Source of the DNA: Anaerotruncus sp. G3(2012)
GTDB lineage: Bacteria; Bacillota; Clostridia; Oscillospirales; Ruminococcaceae
Reading direction: 5' to 3'
Assembly: GCF_000403395.2 (NCBI RefSeq)
Contig: NZ_KE159674.1
Coordinates: forward strand, 283,655-347,654
Length of the DNA: 64,000 nt
A model generated the notes under the pieces. It saw only the letters and a program-made list of their open reading frames with translations. It ran no database searches and was not told the DNA's origin. Shown one piece after another: positions 56,911 to 63,935 of this stretch; the first letter of the stretch is position 1; each line of letters starts with the position of its first letter. The position numbers and the translations under genes were made by a program.

Positions 56911-57011
56911 TTGACAAGCCTTGGGGGAGTGATGTAAAATAAAGACAAGTAATTTCGCTAAATGAAAATTATGTAAGAAGGACTGGAAGAAAAATTCCAG
57001 TCCTCTTTGTT
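56911..57011 (+). ncRNA. possible short RNA between tgt and the phage
   Basis: TTGACA (56911-56916) and TAAAAT (56935-56940), spacer 18, precede a terminator GGACTGGAA/TTCCAGTCC (56980-57003) with a T-rich tail. The predicted transcript is about 65 bases and has no gene. Confidence 0.4.
56952..56979 (+). other. dif-like (XerC/XerD) site, candidate left attachment site
   Basis: The 28 bases divide as ATTTCGCTAAA, six bases TGAAAA, and TTATGTAAGAA. The right arm shares TTATGTAA with the Bacillus dif site; the left arm resembles XerC arms. Filamentous phages often integrate at dif using the host recombinases. The other copy is not in the window. Confidence 0.4.
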
Positions 57012-57013
57012 TA

Positions 57014-57041
57014 TTGACAAAATTCGTTTGGATGGTATAAT
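57014..57041 (+). promoter_or_regulatory. consensus promoter of the toxin-like RNA
   Basis: TTGACA and TATAAT match the consensus exactly, with a 16-base spacer. Transcription should start near 57049, at ACAGGGACAC. Confidence 0.8.
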
Positions 57042-57102
57042 TTTCTTTACAGGGACACCTGCAAGCAGGGCGGTGGCCACTCCCGTGAAAGGGGGTGACG
57101 CT

Positions 57103-57171
57103 ATGGAATTGGTATATTACATCATTATGTTATACATACTGTTGGAAATACTCAGAACCATAAAAAAATAG
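57103..57171 (+). CDS. 22-residue hydrophobic peptide, type I toxin-like
   Basis: The peptide begins MELVYYIIML and ends RTIKK: one short membrane helix with a basic end, as in small holin-like type I toxins. AAAGGGGG lies six to ten bases ahead. The stop codon is inside the terminator stem. The RNA's first ten bases, ACAGGGACAC, are complementary to GTGTCCCTGT at 57231-57240, the far edge of the module. This suggests folding that masks translation. Confidence 0.7.
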   Translation: MELVYYIIMLYILLEILRTIKK

Positions 57172-57204
57172 CCGCCCTCGGCCAAAGGTAGCGGCTATTT
57201 TTTA
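57163..57204. terminator. bidirectional terminator shared by toxin-like RNA and antisense RNA
   Basis: AAAAAATAGCCGC and its exact complement GCGGCTATTTTTT, 13 bp, make a terminator usable in both directions. Confidence 0.8.
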
Positions 57205-57240
57205 GTTATACCTCAGGCTACCGTCTTGTGGTGTCCCTGT
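57163..57240 (-). ncRNA. antisense RNA, putative antitoxin
   Basis: On the minus strand TATAAT (57252-57247) is preceded 17 bases upstream by TTGATT (57275-57270). The start near 57240 again reads ACAGGGACAC. The RNA of about 75 bases would run to the shared terminator and overlap the 3' part of the toxin-like RNA. Confidence 0.6.
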
Positions 57241-57271
57241 ACTTATATTATAACGAATGAACGGCAGGAAA

Positions 57272-57556
57272 TCAAGAGCGCTTTTGCTTTTGTTCTTGCC
57301 GTTTTTGTCTTTTGCGTTCTTCATACTTTTCCCGTTCTTCAAAATAGATTTGGTCTCTTCTGCGGTGGCGCTGATCCCAAATTTTTTGCTTGCGCTCTTC
57401 TTCCAGCTTGTCTAGCTTTTTACTTAAGATCGCAAGTGGGAACGAAATGACGACGATAAACAGGAAAATAATTAGGAGGTAGGGGAGTATCATTTGGAAA
57501 GCTTCCATGAATCCTTGGTCTATTGCTGTTTCTATGATGTCAAGATATTCACTCAT
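57272..57556 (-). CDS. membrane protein with charged coiled-coil tail, unknown
   Basis: 94 residues. One membrane helix (about 20-44), then a very basic and acidic helix rich in Arg, Lys, Glu and Gln to the end. GAGGT precedes the ATG. It is downstream of and probably co-transcribed with the repressor gene. No family is recognised; a lysogeny-linked function such as superinfection immunity is only a guess. Confidence 0.6.
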   Translation of the reverse strand: MSEYLDIIETAIDQGFMEAFQMILPYLLIIFLFIVVISFPLAILSKKLDKLEEERKQKIWDQRHRRRDQIYFEEREKYEERKRQKRQEQKQKRS

Positions 57557-57566
57557 GTCAGTTACC

Positions 57567-57743
57567 TCATTTTTTTTCTAGTAATCGTTTTGCATTGTCT
57601 ACTTCATCTAGATATTTTGTAACAATATTGATAACAAAGTTAGACGGTGTTCTTCCTTCTTCAGCAGCTCTTTGGTTGATTCTTTCTTTCAAAGTGTCGG
57701 TTATTCTTATTCCAATTTGATTGGTAGCCTTTTCTTTCTCCAT
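57567..57743 (-). CDS. ribbon-helix-helix (Arc/CopG-like) repressor
   Basis: 58 residues from the ATG after GGAGGT; a longer frame upstream lacks a ribosome site. IGIRITDTLKERINQRAAEE and GRTPSNFVINIVTKYL form strand-helix-helix. It is the likely phage repressor; two palindromes lie in the divergent promoter region next to it. Confidence 0.8.
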   Translation of the reverse strand: MEKEKATNQIGIRITDTLKERINQRAAEEGRTPSNFVINIVTKYLDEVDNAKRLLEKK

Positions 57744-57800
57744 ATTCTTGACCTCCTTTGTACAAATTTTATCATTTTGGATGTTTTTATTCAAATGTTG

Positions 57801-57853
57801 TTGCTAAACAATGTTTAGCGTGATATAATTATATTTGTTAAACAATGTTTAGC
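57801..57853 (+). promoter_or_regulatory. phage control region: promoter between two palindromic operators
   Basis: GCTAAACAATGTTTAGC (57803-57819) is a perfect palindrome; GTTAAACAATGTTTAGC (57837-57853) differs by one base. Between them is TATAAT (57824-57829), with TTGCTA (57801-57806) 17 bases ahead. Binding would block the -35 and the start. A minus-strand TATAAT (57833-57828) gives a divergent promoter for the repressor. Confidence 0.8.
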
Positions 57854-57885
57854 ATAAAATTTAATCAAATGAAAGGGTGTAGAGT

Positions 57886-58128
57886 ATGAAACAGATGTTA
57901 CTGGGTTATTCCGAGGTCGATTTTTCTAAGGATGGTGAGCGGATTCTTGGCACAAAAATTTTCACAGCTTACGAATCCAGGTCCATTACGGCGGGTCAGG
58001 AGACAGCCAGTATTTTTCTCCGCCCAGAGATGATTCCGGAAGGAGTTGATATTTCGGATTATCTCGGCATGGAGATAGAAATTGATTTTGACCATCGTGG
58101 CCGTGTCGTTGGACTTGACTTTTCTTGA
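57886..58128 (+). CDS. putative phage single-stranded DNA-binding protein (pV-like)
   Basis: 80 residues, similar in length to the 87 of Ff pV. Several beta strands with FDHRGRVVGLDF at the end and ILGTKIFTAYES; no signal peptide or membrane helix. First gene after the regulated promoter. Function is inferred from size and place. Confidence 0.55.
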   Translation: MKQMLLGYSEVDFSKDGERILGTKIFTAYESRSITAGQETASIFLRPEMIPEGVDISDYLGMEIEIDFDHRGRVVGLDFS

Positions 58129-58292
58129 TGGCTCGGAAATATGACGACCTTGGCTTATACTTTGGGCCGGATCGGCAGCTATCCCGAAGCGACGATAGCG
58201 AGGATGATATTTTTGATGCAGCCTGTCAGTGGATTTTAGGTCTCTCTGGTGCTCTTCTGGTATTTTCTACAATTTATCTTTTTTGGGGGTGA
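58128..58292 (+). CDS. small phage membrane protein (1)
   Basis: 54 residues; the ATG overlaps the previous stop as TGATG. An acidic first half (SRSDDSEDDIFDAA) is followed by one membrane helix QWILGLSGALLVFSTIYLFW. Perhaps a minor coat or assembly protein. Confidence 0.65.
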   Translation: MARKYDDLGLYFGPDRQLSRSDDSEDDIFDAACQWILGLSGALLVFSTIYLFWG

Positions 58293-58296
58293 TACG

Positions 58297-58461
58297 TTGG
58301 GTAGATTGGTTATGGTCGCTGTTATGCTGGTCGTTGCGTATATCTTTATGACTAACGTTTATGGCGTGGACGGCAGCGACTCCATTTTTTCGCTGCTCGT
58401 AGATGGCGGCGAAGAGATCACTCTTAACGACTTTACGGTAGATGTCTGGCAGGGGGGATAA
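58297..58461 (+). CDS. small phage membrane protein (2)
   Basis: 54 residues starting at TTG behind GGGGGTG. One N-terminal helix (RLVMVAVMLVVAYIFM), then an acidic outside part (LLVDGGEEITLNDF). Unknown. Confidence 0.6.
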   Translation: MGRLVMVAVMLVVAYIFMTNVYGVDGSDSIFSLLVDGGEEITLNDFTVDVWQGG

Positions 58462-58464
58462 CAG

Positions 58465-58659
58465 GTGCATTATGTGGATTCCGGCATTGCCCGATTTGCT
58501 GATAGTGGCGATTGGCGTTTAGCTGTCCTTTGTCTGCATGATGATTTTCACACTTTTCTTTATGGGCTTGTCCCGCTTACATATGCGGTTATCGTTTTTG
58601 CACTTGTCTGCTGGTGGTTTTACAAAGTCTTTGTCAAATCAGCATTCCATGATAATTAG
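58465..58659 (+). CDS. small phage membrane protein (3)
   Basis: 64 residues, starting at GTG after AGGGGGG. One membrane helix (LVPLTYAVIVFALVCWWFYK) near the C-terminus. Precedes the coat gene. Confidence 0.6.
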   Translation: MHYVDSGIARFADSGDWRLAVLCLHDDFHTFLYGLVPLTYAVIVFALVCWWFYKVFVKSAFHDN

Positions 58660-58706
58660 GTATTGGCCCGTGAGGGTTGATATAGATTTTTTAAGGAGGT
58701 TATATC

Positions 58707-59033
58707 ATGCGTACTGCTCTTAGTACCAAGGTCTATCAGATTCAGGGTTTTTTCCCGATGGTCAAACGGCAGATAGTTGTGTCTGTTGGAGCCGCGATCC
58801 TGCCGGCCGCGCTTTCCGTTCCGGCTTTTGCTTCCGGTTCTTCCAGCACGCCGGGTGCAGGTGATGTTGCCGCCGGTCTTGAGTCTGTGGCCATTTCGAC
58901 AGAGATGCTCAAGCCGGTTGTTGACGGTGTGGCAGCCAACCTTGCGGTGATCATCCCGATTGGCATTGCGCTTTTTGCAATTCTGTTGGGTGTAACGCTT
59001 ATTCCTAAAGTCATTAAAAAGTTCCTGAGCTGA
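58707..59033 (+). CDS. inovirus major coat protein (pVIII-like)
   Basis: 108 residues, AAGGAGG ahead. A long signal peptide ends at about residue 42 (SVPAFA, then SGSSS). The mature protein of about 66 residues has an amphipathic acidic helix, a membrane span (LAVIIPIGIALFAILLGVTL) and a basic end IPKVIKKFLS: exactly the plan of filamentous coat subunits. Confidence 0.9.
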   Translation: MRTALSTKVYQIQGFFPMVKRQIVVSVGAAILPAALSVPAFASGSSSTPGAGDVAAGLESVAISTEMLKPVVDGVAANLAVIIPIGIALFAILLGVTLIPKVIKKFLS

Positions 59034-59051
59034 TGCGGGAGCGGGGGACAG

Positions 59052-59080
59052 GGACGGTCATAACAACCGTCCTTGTTTTT
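59052..59080 (+). terminator. terminator after the major coat gene
   Basis: GGACGGT/ACCGTCC followed by TTGTTTTTTT. As in other filamentous phages it would keep coat mRNA high and later genes low. Confidence 0.85.
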
Positions 59081-59087
59081 TTATATA

Positions 59088-59148
59088 GGTCATGCAAGCG
59101 TTTTCCGCGGTATTTTGCGTAGCAAATCCGCGGAAACGCTGCATGGCC
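59088..59148 (+). other. 61-base near-perfect hairpin; packaging-signal candidate
   Basis: Arms of about 29 bases with a few bulges: GGTCATGCA and TGCATGGCC outside, TTTCCGCGG and CCGCGGAAA inside, TTTGC and GCAAA around a GTA loop. No T-run follows. Confidence 0.65.
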
Positions 59149-59249
59149 ACATAAATAACGGAGGTGGTTGTTATTAGCGTCTATGTGCCTTGGGATGTAT
59201 CAGTTCTTGATTTTTTTCTCGTTTCATTCGCTTCAGAATTGGTGTTTCG

Positions 59250-59330
59250 ATGTTTCCTGCGATTGCTATTCTTGCCATCATTATTGCTATATCGGCTTTG
59301 GTCAAATCTATTAAGGCTTATTTTAAGTGA
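59250..59330 (+). CDS. 26-residue phage membrane peptide (pVII/pIX-like)
   Basis: MFPAIAILAIIIAISALVK followed by basic SIKAYFK: a single helix, like the 32-33-residue end caps of Ff. No ribosome site directly ahead; GGAGGTGG at 59160-59167 suits an overlapping frame (59173 or later to 59352, Leu/Arg-rich), so the true gene is unsure. Confidence 0.45.
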   Translation: MFPAIAILAIIIAISALVKSIKAYFK

Positions 59331-59345
59331 TCTAGGGGTGACAAA

Positions 59346-60164
59346 ATGTTGACAAAAGATTTTTTAAAGCGGCTTCTGGCGCTGGGCTGCGCGCTGGTGT
59401 GCGTCCTGGCTCTCTCGGTCCCGTCTTTTGCTGAGGTTTCTAATTTAACTTATGATGAGTGTGTTTCTAAATATTCTGCTTCTGGTTGGGGCAAAGGATA
59501 TTCTAGGACTGGCACTGTCCTTGACATAGATGTTTCTTTTGATGGTGCCAGCGAAGAAGCAAAAGAGGCTTGGAAATTGGTAATGCAAGATTGGTTAAAT
59601 GATCCTGACTATGCAGTTATTTTTTGTTTAGGTTCTTCTAGTTTTTGGGTTTACGCAAATCGGATTTCGGATTTTACGGGTTTTACTTATACTAATAATG
59701 TAGGTAATCAATGTCTTCAATTTTCTTCTCCTGGATATTACTTTTATTTTTCTTATTCTTCCGGTTGGTCTCTTTCCATTTTTAATACTAATAATAGGTC
59801 TAATTCTGTTACATCTTCTGGTAGCCCCCTTTATCGCTCGGCTCAGTCTTTGGTTTCCGACGAGCGTAATCCGAGGACATCTTATATCTTGTCTGACATT
59901 TATACTCTTATTGTAAATGATGATATCACCCCGGATGAACCGGATTCCAGTGTCCCAGAAGTTCCTGTAGATCCTCCGAAGGAACCAGAAGTTCCGACCG
60001 GGAATCCAGAGTACGTTGTATATAATACTAGTATTTGGCTAACGTTTTTCCGCTGGGTGCGTCGACACATTGGCAATGCGGTTTTTGTTGGGTTCCTGGT
60101 ACTTGCGGCCATTATGGGTATCTATTTGATTTTGCGGATTATCAAGCACTATTCGCGGCAGTAG
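59346..60164 (+). CDS. pIII-like adsorption protein
   Basis: 272 residues. Signal peptide to VPSFA (about residue 28); a Ser/Tyr/Phe-rich domain; a Pro/Glu spacer (VPEVPVDPPKEPEVP, near 205-220); a C-terminal membrane anchor (NAVFVGFLVLAAIMGIYLIL) with basic end. This plan matches filamentous attachment proteins. The middle is much richer in A/T than the surrounding genes. Confidence 0.75.
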   Translation: MLTKDFLKRLLALGCALVCVLALSVPSFAEVSNLTYDECVSKYSASGWGKGYSRTGTVLDIDVSFDGASEEAKEAWKLVMQDWLNDPDYAVIFCLGSSSFWVYANRISDFTGFTYTNNVGNQCLQFSSPGYYFYFSYSSGWSLSIFNTNNRSNSVTSSGSPLYRSAQSLVSDERNPRTSYILSDIYTLIVNDDITPDEPDSSVPEVPVDPPKEPEVPTGNPEYVVYNTSIWLTFFRWVRRHIGNAVFVGFLVLAAIMGIYLILRIIKHYSRQ

Positions 60165-60176
60165 GGGGGACTTCGT

Positions 60177-61118
60177 TTGAGGAGATTCTTTGCACTTCTT
60201 CTGGCGGCGCTGCTTCTTTCCATCTGTCCTCTGTCGGTTGCTGCTATGACGCTAGATTCCTCTGTATGTTATCAGTACAACAGCAAGGACGGGTCTACCA
60301 TGGCGATTGGCATTTTCCAGATCGCCGGGTATGGGCTGCCAGATGGCGATATGTCTCTATATGAGCAGGCGTTTAATGCTACTGGTACCAATCGTGGGAT
60401 GTTGACCTATACGAGCGGTAACACCTTGAGCCAAGGCAATCCGGCAATCATGATGTTTCTTTTCGATGCTCCGCGGGATACGCTTAAAGTAGATTTTTCG
60501 GGAGGGGAGATGCTTTGTCGGGAGCAGTTGCACGCAGATGTATTTATTTTTCATTATCCGACGCTTAAATTTATGCAACACGCCAATATATCGACTATTC
60601 CCAGTGCAAAAATGCCGCTGGGTAAGATCATCCGGACTGCGATCACGCTTGATGTGTTATCAGATGATGGCAGCGATTGCCGGGTTGATGTACCAGCGGA
60701 GAGATGGACGATCATTGATGATCGACAGACTACCTCTGAGAGTAGCGGTATTATGGGTTGGCTTAATGGGTTTTGGGATAAGCTTGTAAGTTTGATCGTC
60801 CCGGACACTGGTTACTATGAGCAGTGGTATCAGGAGATCAAATCCGCTGCTGATGATAAGTTTGGCGGCTTATCCCAGCTCTATGAGATCATGCGGGATG
60901 CATTTGCACAGCTACAGGATGACAACATTGTAACTACTAATTTGTGGTGGCATATCGACGCTAACGAGATGTTTGCAGGGTCTCCGGCCATCAAGGTTGA
61001 CGTGATTGAGTACGCCCGGCCATATTTTAAATGGTTAAAACCGGTCTTGACAATGATTATTTTGGTCTATACGGCCATTGCTTGTTATCGTCGTATCGTG
61101 GTTTTGTTTGAGCAGTAA
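60177..61118 (+). CDS. secreted membrane-anchored phage protein, unknown minor virion/assembly role
   Basis: 313 residues from TTG behind GGGGGGA. Signal peptide to about residue 23, a beta-rich domain, an amphipathic stretch and a C-terminal helix (WLKPVLTMIILVYTAIACY). It could be a second virion-tip protein. Confidence 0.65.
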   Translation: MRRFFALLLAALLLSICPLSVAAMTLDSSVCYQYNSKDGSTMAIGIFQIAGYGLPDGDMSLYEQAFNATGTNRGMLTYTSGNTLSQGNPAIMMFLFDAPRDTLKVDFSGGEMLCREQLHADVFIFHYPTLKFMQHANISTIPSAKMPLGKIIRTAITLDVLSDDGSDCRVDVPAERWTIIDDRQTTSESSGIMGWLNGFWDKLVSLIVPDTGYYEQWYQEIKSAADDKFGGLSQLYEIMRDAFAQLQDDNIVTTNLWWHIDANEMFAGSPAIKVDVIEYARPYFKWLKPVLTMIILVYTAIACYRRIVVLFEQ

Positions 61119-61130
61119 GGAGATGTTTTT

Positions 61131-61271
61131 TTGGATAGGTTTATACGATTTTTGCGGTTGTATGCAGATAGCTTACTTTTCTTCTGGCGGTTTTTCTATG
61201 GCTTCTTTAGCCTGGTCTTTTTCTTCTGGCATTTTTTCTGGATGGTTTATATTTTATCAATGCATGGGTGA
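61131..61271 (+). CDS. small Phe/Trp-rich phage membrane protein
   Basis: 46 residues starting at TTG with TAAGGAGA seven bases ahead. An Arg-containing start (DRFIRFLRLYA) and a Phe-rich hydrophobic stretch (FYGFFSLVFFFWHFFW). Confidence 0.6.
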   Translation: MDRFIRFLRLYADSLLFFWRFFYGFFSLVFFFWHFFWMVYILSMHG

Positions 61272-61280
61272 GGTGCTTTT

Positions 61281-61535
61281 ATGATTGTCAAATTGTTAAT
61301 GGAGCTTTTAAAGGCATTGATTTTGTTTGTCCTTAGTTTGTTTCCCAGGCTGCCGGATTTTGCTTTTATGCGGGATTATGTCCAGTCCTTTGTCGATCTG
61401 ATACACGCTGCCAACCTCGCTGTCTCTATCCCTGTTGTGGGTACTTGTTTGCTGCTTATTATTATCTGCTACAACCTGCGGGCGATTTGGTCGGTCATTA
61501 TGTGGGTAGTCCGCAAAATTCCGGGGGTGTCTTAA
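61281..61535 (+). CDS. phage membrane protein, pVI-like
   Basis: 84 residues. Two hydrophobic segments (ELLKALILFVLSLFP and IPVVGTCLLLIIICYNL) and a basic C-terminus, before the Zot gene as gene VI is in Ff. Stop and next start overlap (TAATG). Confidence 0.65.
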   Translation: MIVKLLMELLKALILFVLSLFPRLPDFAFMRDYVQSFVDLIHAANLAVSIPVVGTCLLLIIICYNLRAIWSVIMWVVRKIPGVS

Positions 61536-62392
61536 TGGCTAATGTGGATATGTTTGCAATCGCGGTCAAGATTTTTGGTCCAGTGGTTTCCGGCATTTTG
61601 TCTTTCATTGGCTCTCTTTTCGGGCTGGCGATACTTGGGGTTGTCCTGTTTTTTGTGGTGTTTATCGTCAGATATCGTATTTATGGCGAGTACCTTACCG
61701 CCGATCGGCTCGAGTCTCTCGAGATTTCCTTCCGTCCTTACGATTTTTTGCGCTGGAAGGTTTGGGACTTTCTCACTCGGCAGGCCCGGTCAGATGTATT
61801 TGATTACTTCGGGTTTACAATCTTCGTCGGCCGACAGGGGAGTGGGAAAACAATATCCATGGTGCACTATCTGGACATGGTTCACCAGCGGTTTCCGGAC
61901 GCTTTTATTGTTACAAACTTTTCTTATTCCAACGCAACACACGTAATGTCCAGCTGGAAAGATTTCTTTGAAATCCGCAATGAGGAACGAGGGGTCGTTT
62001 TTGCGATTGATGAAATCCATGGCGAATACTCCGCGAAGGAGTGGAAGGACTTCCCCGAAACTTTGCTCTCCCAAATCAGCCAGCAGCGCAAGCAGCGGGT
62101 CAAGATTATTGCATCCGCTCAAGTATACAATCGAGTGGTTAAGCAGATACGGGAGCAGGCGTTTAGCGTTATGGTTTGTCGGACATTTTTGGGGCGTCTC
62201 ACCTGGTATCGGGAATACGACGCCGCGGAATATGATACATCCGGAGACAGCGCCTATAATGTCAAAAAAAGGTGCAAGCCAATCCGCACTTGCTATTTTG
62301 TGCAATCTAATCGGCTGCGATCTAGCTATGATACGTTTGAGGTAATCGAGCGTCTTAAGGGGCGCGAGTTTATTCCGCGTGATCAGCGATGA
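61535..62392 (+). CDS. Zot/pI-family assembly ATPase
   Basis: 285 residues from the ATG at 61535. One N-terminal membrane helix (about 20-46) comes before the ATPase. Walker A GRQGSGKT is near residue 98 and Walker B VVFAIDEIHGEYS near 150. Zot proteins drive extrusion of the phage through the membrane. Ff pI has its membrane span after the ATPase, so the layout here is reversed. Confidence 0.92.
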   Translation: MANVDMFAIAVKIFGPVVSGILSFIGSLFGLAILGVVLFFVVFIVRYRIYGEYLTADRLESLEISFRPYDFLRWKVWDFLTRQARSDVFDYFGFTIFVGRQGSGKTISMVHYLDMVHQRFPDAFIVTNFSYSNATHVMSSWKDFFEIRNEERGVVFAIDEIHGEYSAKEWKDFPETLLSQISQQRKQRVKIIASAQVYNRVVKQIREQAFSVMVCRTFLGRLTWYREYDAAEYDTSGDSAYNVKKRCKPIRTCYFVQSNRLRSSYDTFEVIERLKGREFIPRDQR

Positions 62393-62569
62393 TATGAGTA
62401 TTTTGGCTGGTTTACATACCTACTATGGCTCTGCCCGGCGGCATGGCTTCTGTTCTTCACTTTCTTTGCAGGTTTTGCCAAGGGAATTCTTGTCAGTCTC
62501 TACAAAGTGAGGGGCGAACGGTACCCTAAAAAAATAATTTATTATTCTCTCTCTCAATTGAGCGGGTGA
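62393..62569 (+). other. in-frame membrane-protein-like extension after the Zot stop
   Basis: In the same frame as Zot, directly after TGA, 58 codons run to the next stop. They encode a hydrophobic helix (YLLWLCPAAWLLFFTFFAGF) and a basic segment (KVRGERYPKK). No start codon is found in this frame. Either TGA read-through, a frameshift from the ATG at 62394, or a decayed gene could explain it. Confidence 0.4.
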
Positions 62570-62942
62570 ATTCCCACAGTCATGGTAAAGTGGGATATCT
62601 TTGATATTCCACTTTTCCTTGTCGGTGGGAAGAGGGCGGCAGCCCTCTAGTAGAGGGGGTTGGAACTGTTAAATATTTGCTAATATTTAACAGTTTCAAT
62701 GCCCTTAGTAGCGGTGTTGGAAAGTTGGAATCTTTGATTTCAACTTTTCAATCGCCGAAAAAAAGGGGGGCAGCCGGGAAAGGAACCGCCGGGCAGAGCC
62801 ATATAATGGTAAATCCAGCCGGAAAAAGAACTTGTTGCGGGTAGTGCGGCGAGTTTAAGCCCTCGTTATGTAGCACGGGGGCACAAACAACAGAGGTCTT
62901 GTCTATAGACCAGCTTACAATGCACATTTAGGAGGGATTTGC
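62570..62942 (+). other. phage intergenic region with tandem hairpins, putative replication origin
   Basis: Hairpins: 62587-62615 (13-bp arms, TTT loop), 62631-62648 (AGAGGGC/GCCCTCT), 62659-62700 (19-bp arms; 62664-62695 is perfect) and 62717-62751 (16-bp arms, TTT loop). The first and last are related in sequence. Placed before Rep, this is where filamentous phages keep their origins. Confidence 0.65.
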
Positions 62943-63932
62943 TTGCAACCAAAAATCTTAGTAGATTACCTGACATTTACGGTTGGTGCACGTTGTTACC
63001 TTGAGCAGTGGGGGGAGGATGTGGACGGTCTCGAGTATCTTGCAGATACCGATGTGCTCACTAGTCTTTGTCACGATTGGCATTTTGGCAATCTACAGCT
63101 GATGGCGCGAAAGGGGTTGTACGGCTATATGTATGCTTACGTCGGCGGGGGTATTACGCTTGCCTGGGGCGGCTGCGACACGGTCTTAATCCAGTTATCC
63201 GGCCAGGGTTGCCGCCTGTATGAGACATTGTATCCAGATTTGGACTGGCTCACTCTTATCCAGCAGATACGGGCGTACAAAGTACATAACATCTCACGGT
63301 TGGACATCGCGTGCGACACCTTTGGCCAGCTCTCTATGGATAAGTTGATCTCCTACACCTTTTCCGGGCGCTATGTCTCCCGGTTTAGGGATTATCTGGT
63401 TAGTATCGGCACCAAGGAGAGGTCTATTATCTTCGGCGCGCCATCCAGCCGGATGCGTCTTAGGATATACGACAAGACCATGGAGCGGTTACGCGCCGGT
63501 CGATCGGTGGTGGATGTCCCCGAAAAATGGATACGTCTTGAGTATCAGCTCCGTGATAATGCGGCGGATAGTTTTATCTCCGCTTGGAGGTCTACCGGCA
63601 GTATCTCCGCTGCATACTTTGGGATCATGTCCAATCAGCTGCGGTATGTCAAGTCCAAAGATGAGGACAACCCCCAACGATCTGTTATGACTACCTGGTG
63701 GTCTAAATTTTTAGGTTACGCGGATAAAATCCCGATGGCCTACAAGGGCGGTCTGGATTACAACTTGGACAATCTCACAAAGTATGTGTTTGACCAGGCT
63801 GGGTCATCTATCCGGGCCTGGTTGGAGATTATGGACTATGATATGGACAAATTTGCAGGGCTGGTCAATAACCGCAATCTTAATATTAGACAGCAGCTGC
63901 TACTGGATCAGCTGGGTGTATCCCATAATTGA
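62943..63932 (+). CDS. rolling-circle replication initiator (phage Rep, Rep_trans-like)
   Basis: 329 residues from TTG behind AGGAGGG. DYLTFTV at the start, RLDIACDTF, and MRLRIYDKTMERLR...WIRLEYQLRD are family patterns. It should nick the origin in the intergenic region just upstream and start copying of the plus strand. Confidence 0.88.
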   Translation: MQPKILVDYLTFTVGARCYLEQWGEDVDGLEYLADTDVLTSLCHDWHFGNLQLMARKGLYGYMYAYVGGGITLAWGGCDTVLIQLSGQGCRLYETLYPDLDWLTLIQQIRAYKVHNISRLDIACDTFGQLSMDKLISYTFSGRYVSRFRDYLVSIGTKERSIIFGAPSSRMRLRIYDKTMERLRAGRSVVDVPEKWIRLEYQLRDNAADSFISAWRSTGSISAAYFGIMSNQLRYVKSKDEDNPQRSVMTTWWSKFLGYADKIPMAYKGGLDYNLDNLTKYVFDQAGSSIRAWLEIMDYDMDKFAGLVNNRNLNIRQQLLLDQLGVSHN

Positions 63933-63935
63933 CAT

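Noticed and set aside
59164..59352. 62-codon Leu/Arg-rich frame before the pIII-like gene
   Set aside because: Its first GTG lies inside the ribosome-binding sequence, and a tiny membrane peptide in another frame (59250-59330) looks more natural. Not called as a gene, only mentioned.
61078..61284. 68-codon frame overlapping the small Phe-rich gene
   Set aside because: Starts inside the preceding gene with no ribosome site; the TTG frame at 61131 is better placed.
62841..62900. GTTATGTAG as a second dif-like half site
   Set aside because: Only six or seven bases match one arm, and no left arm is present.
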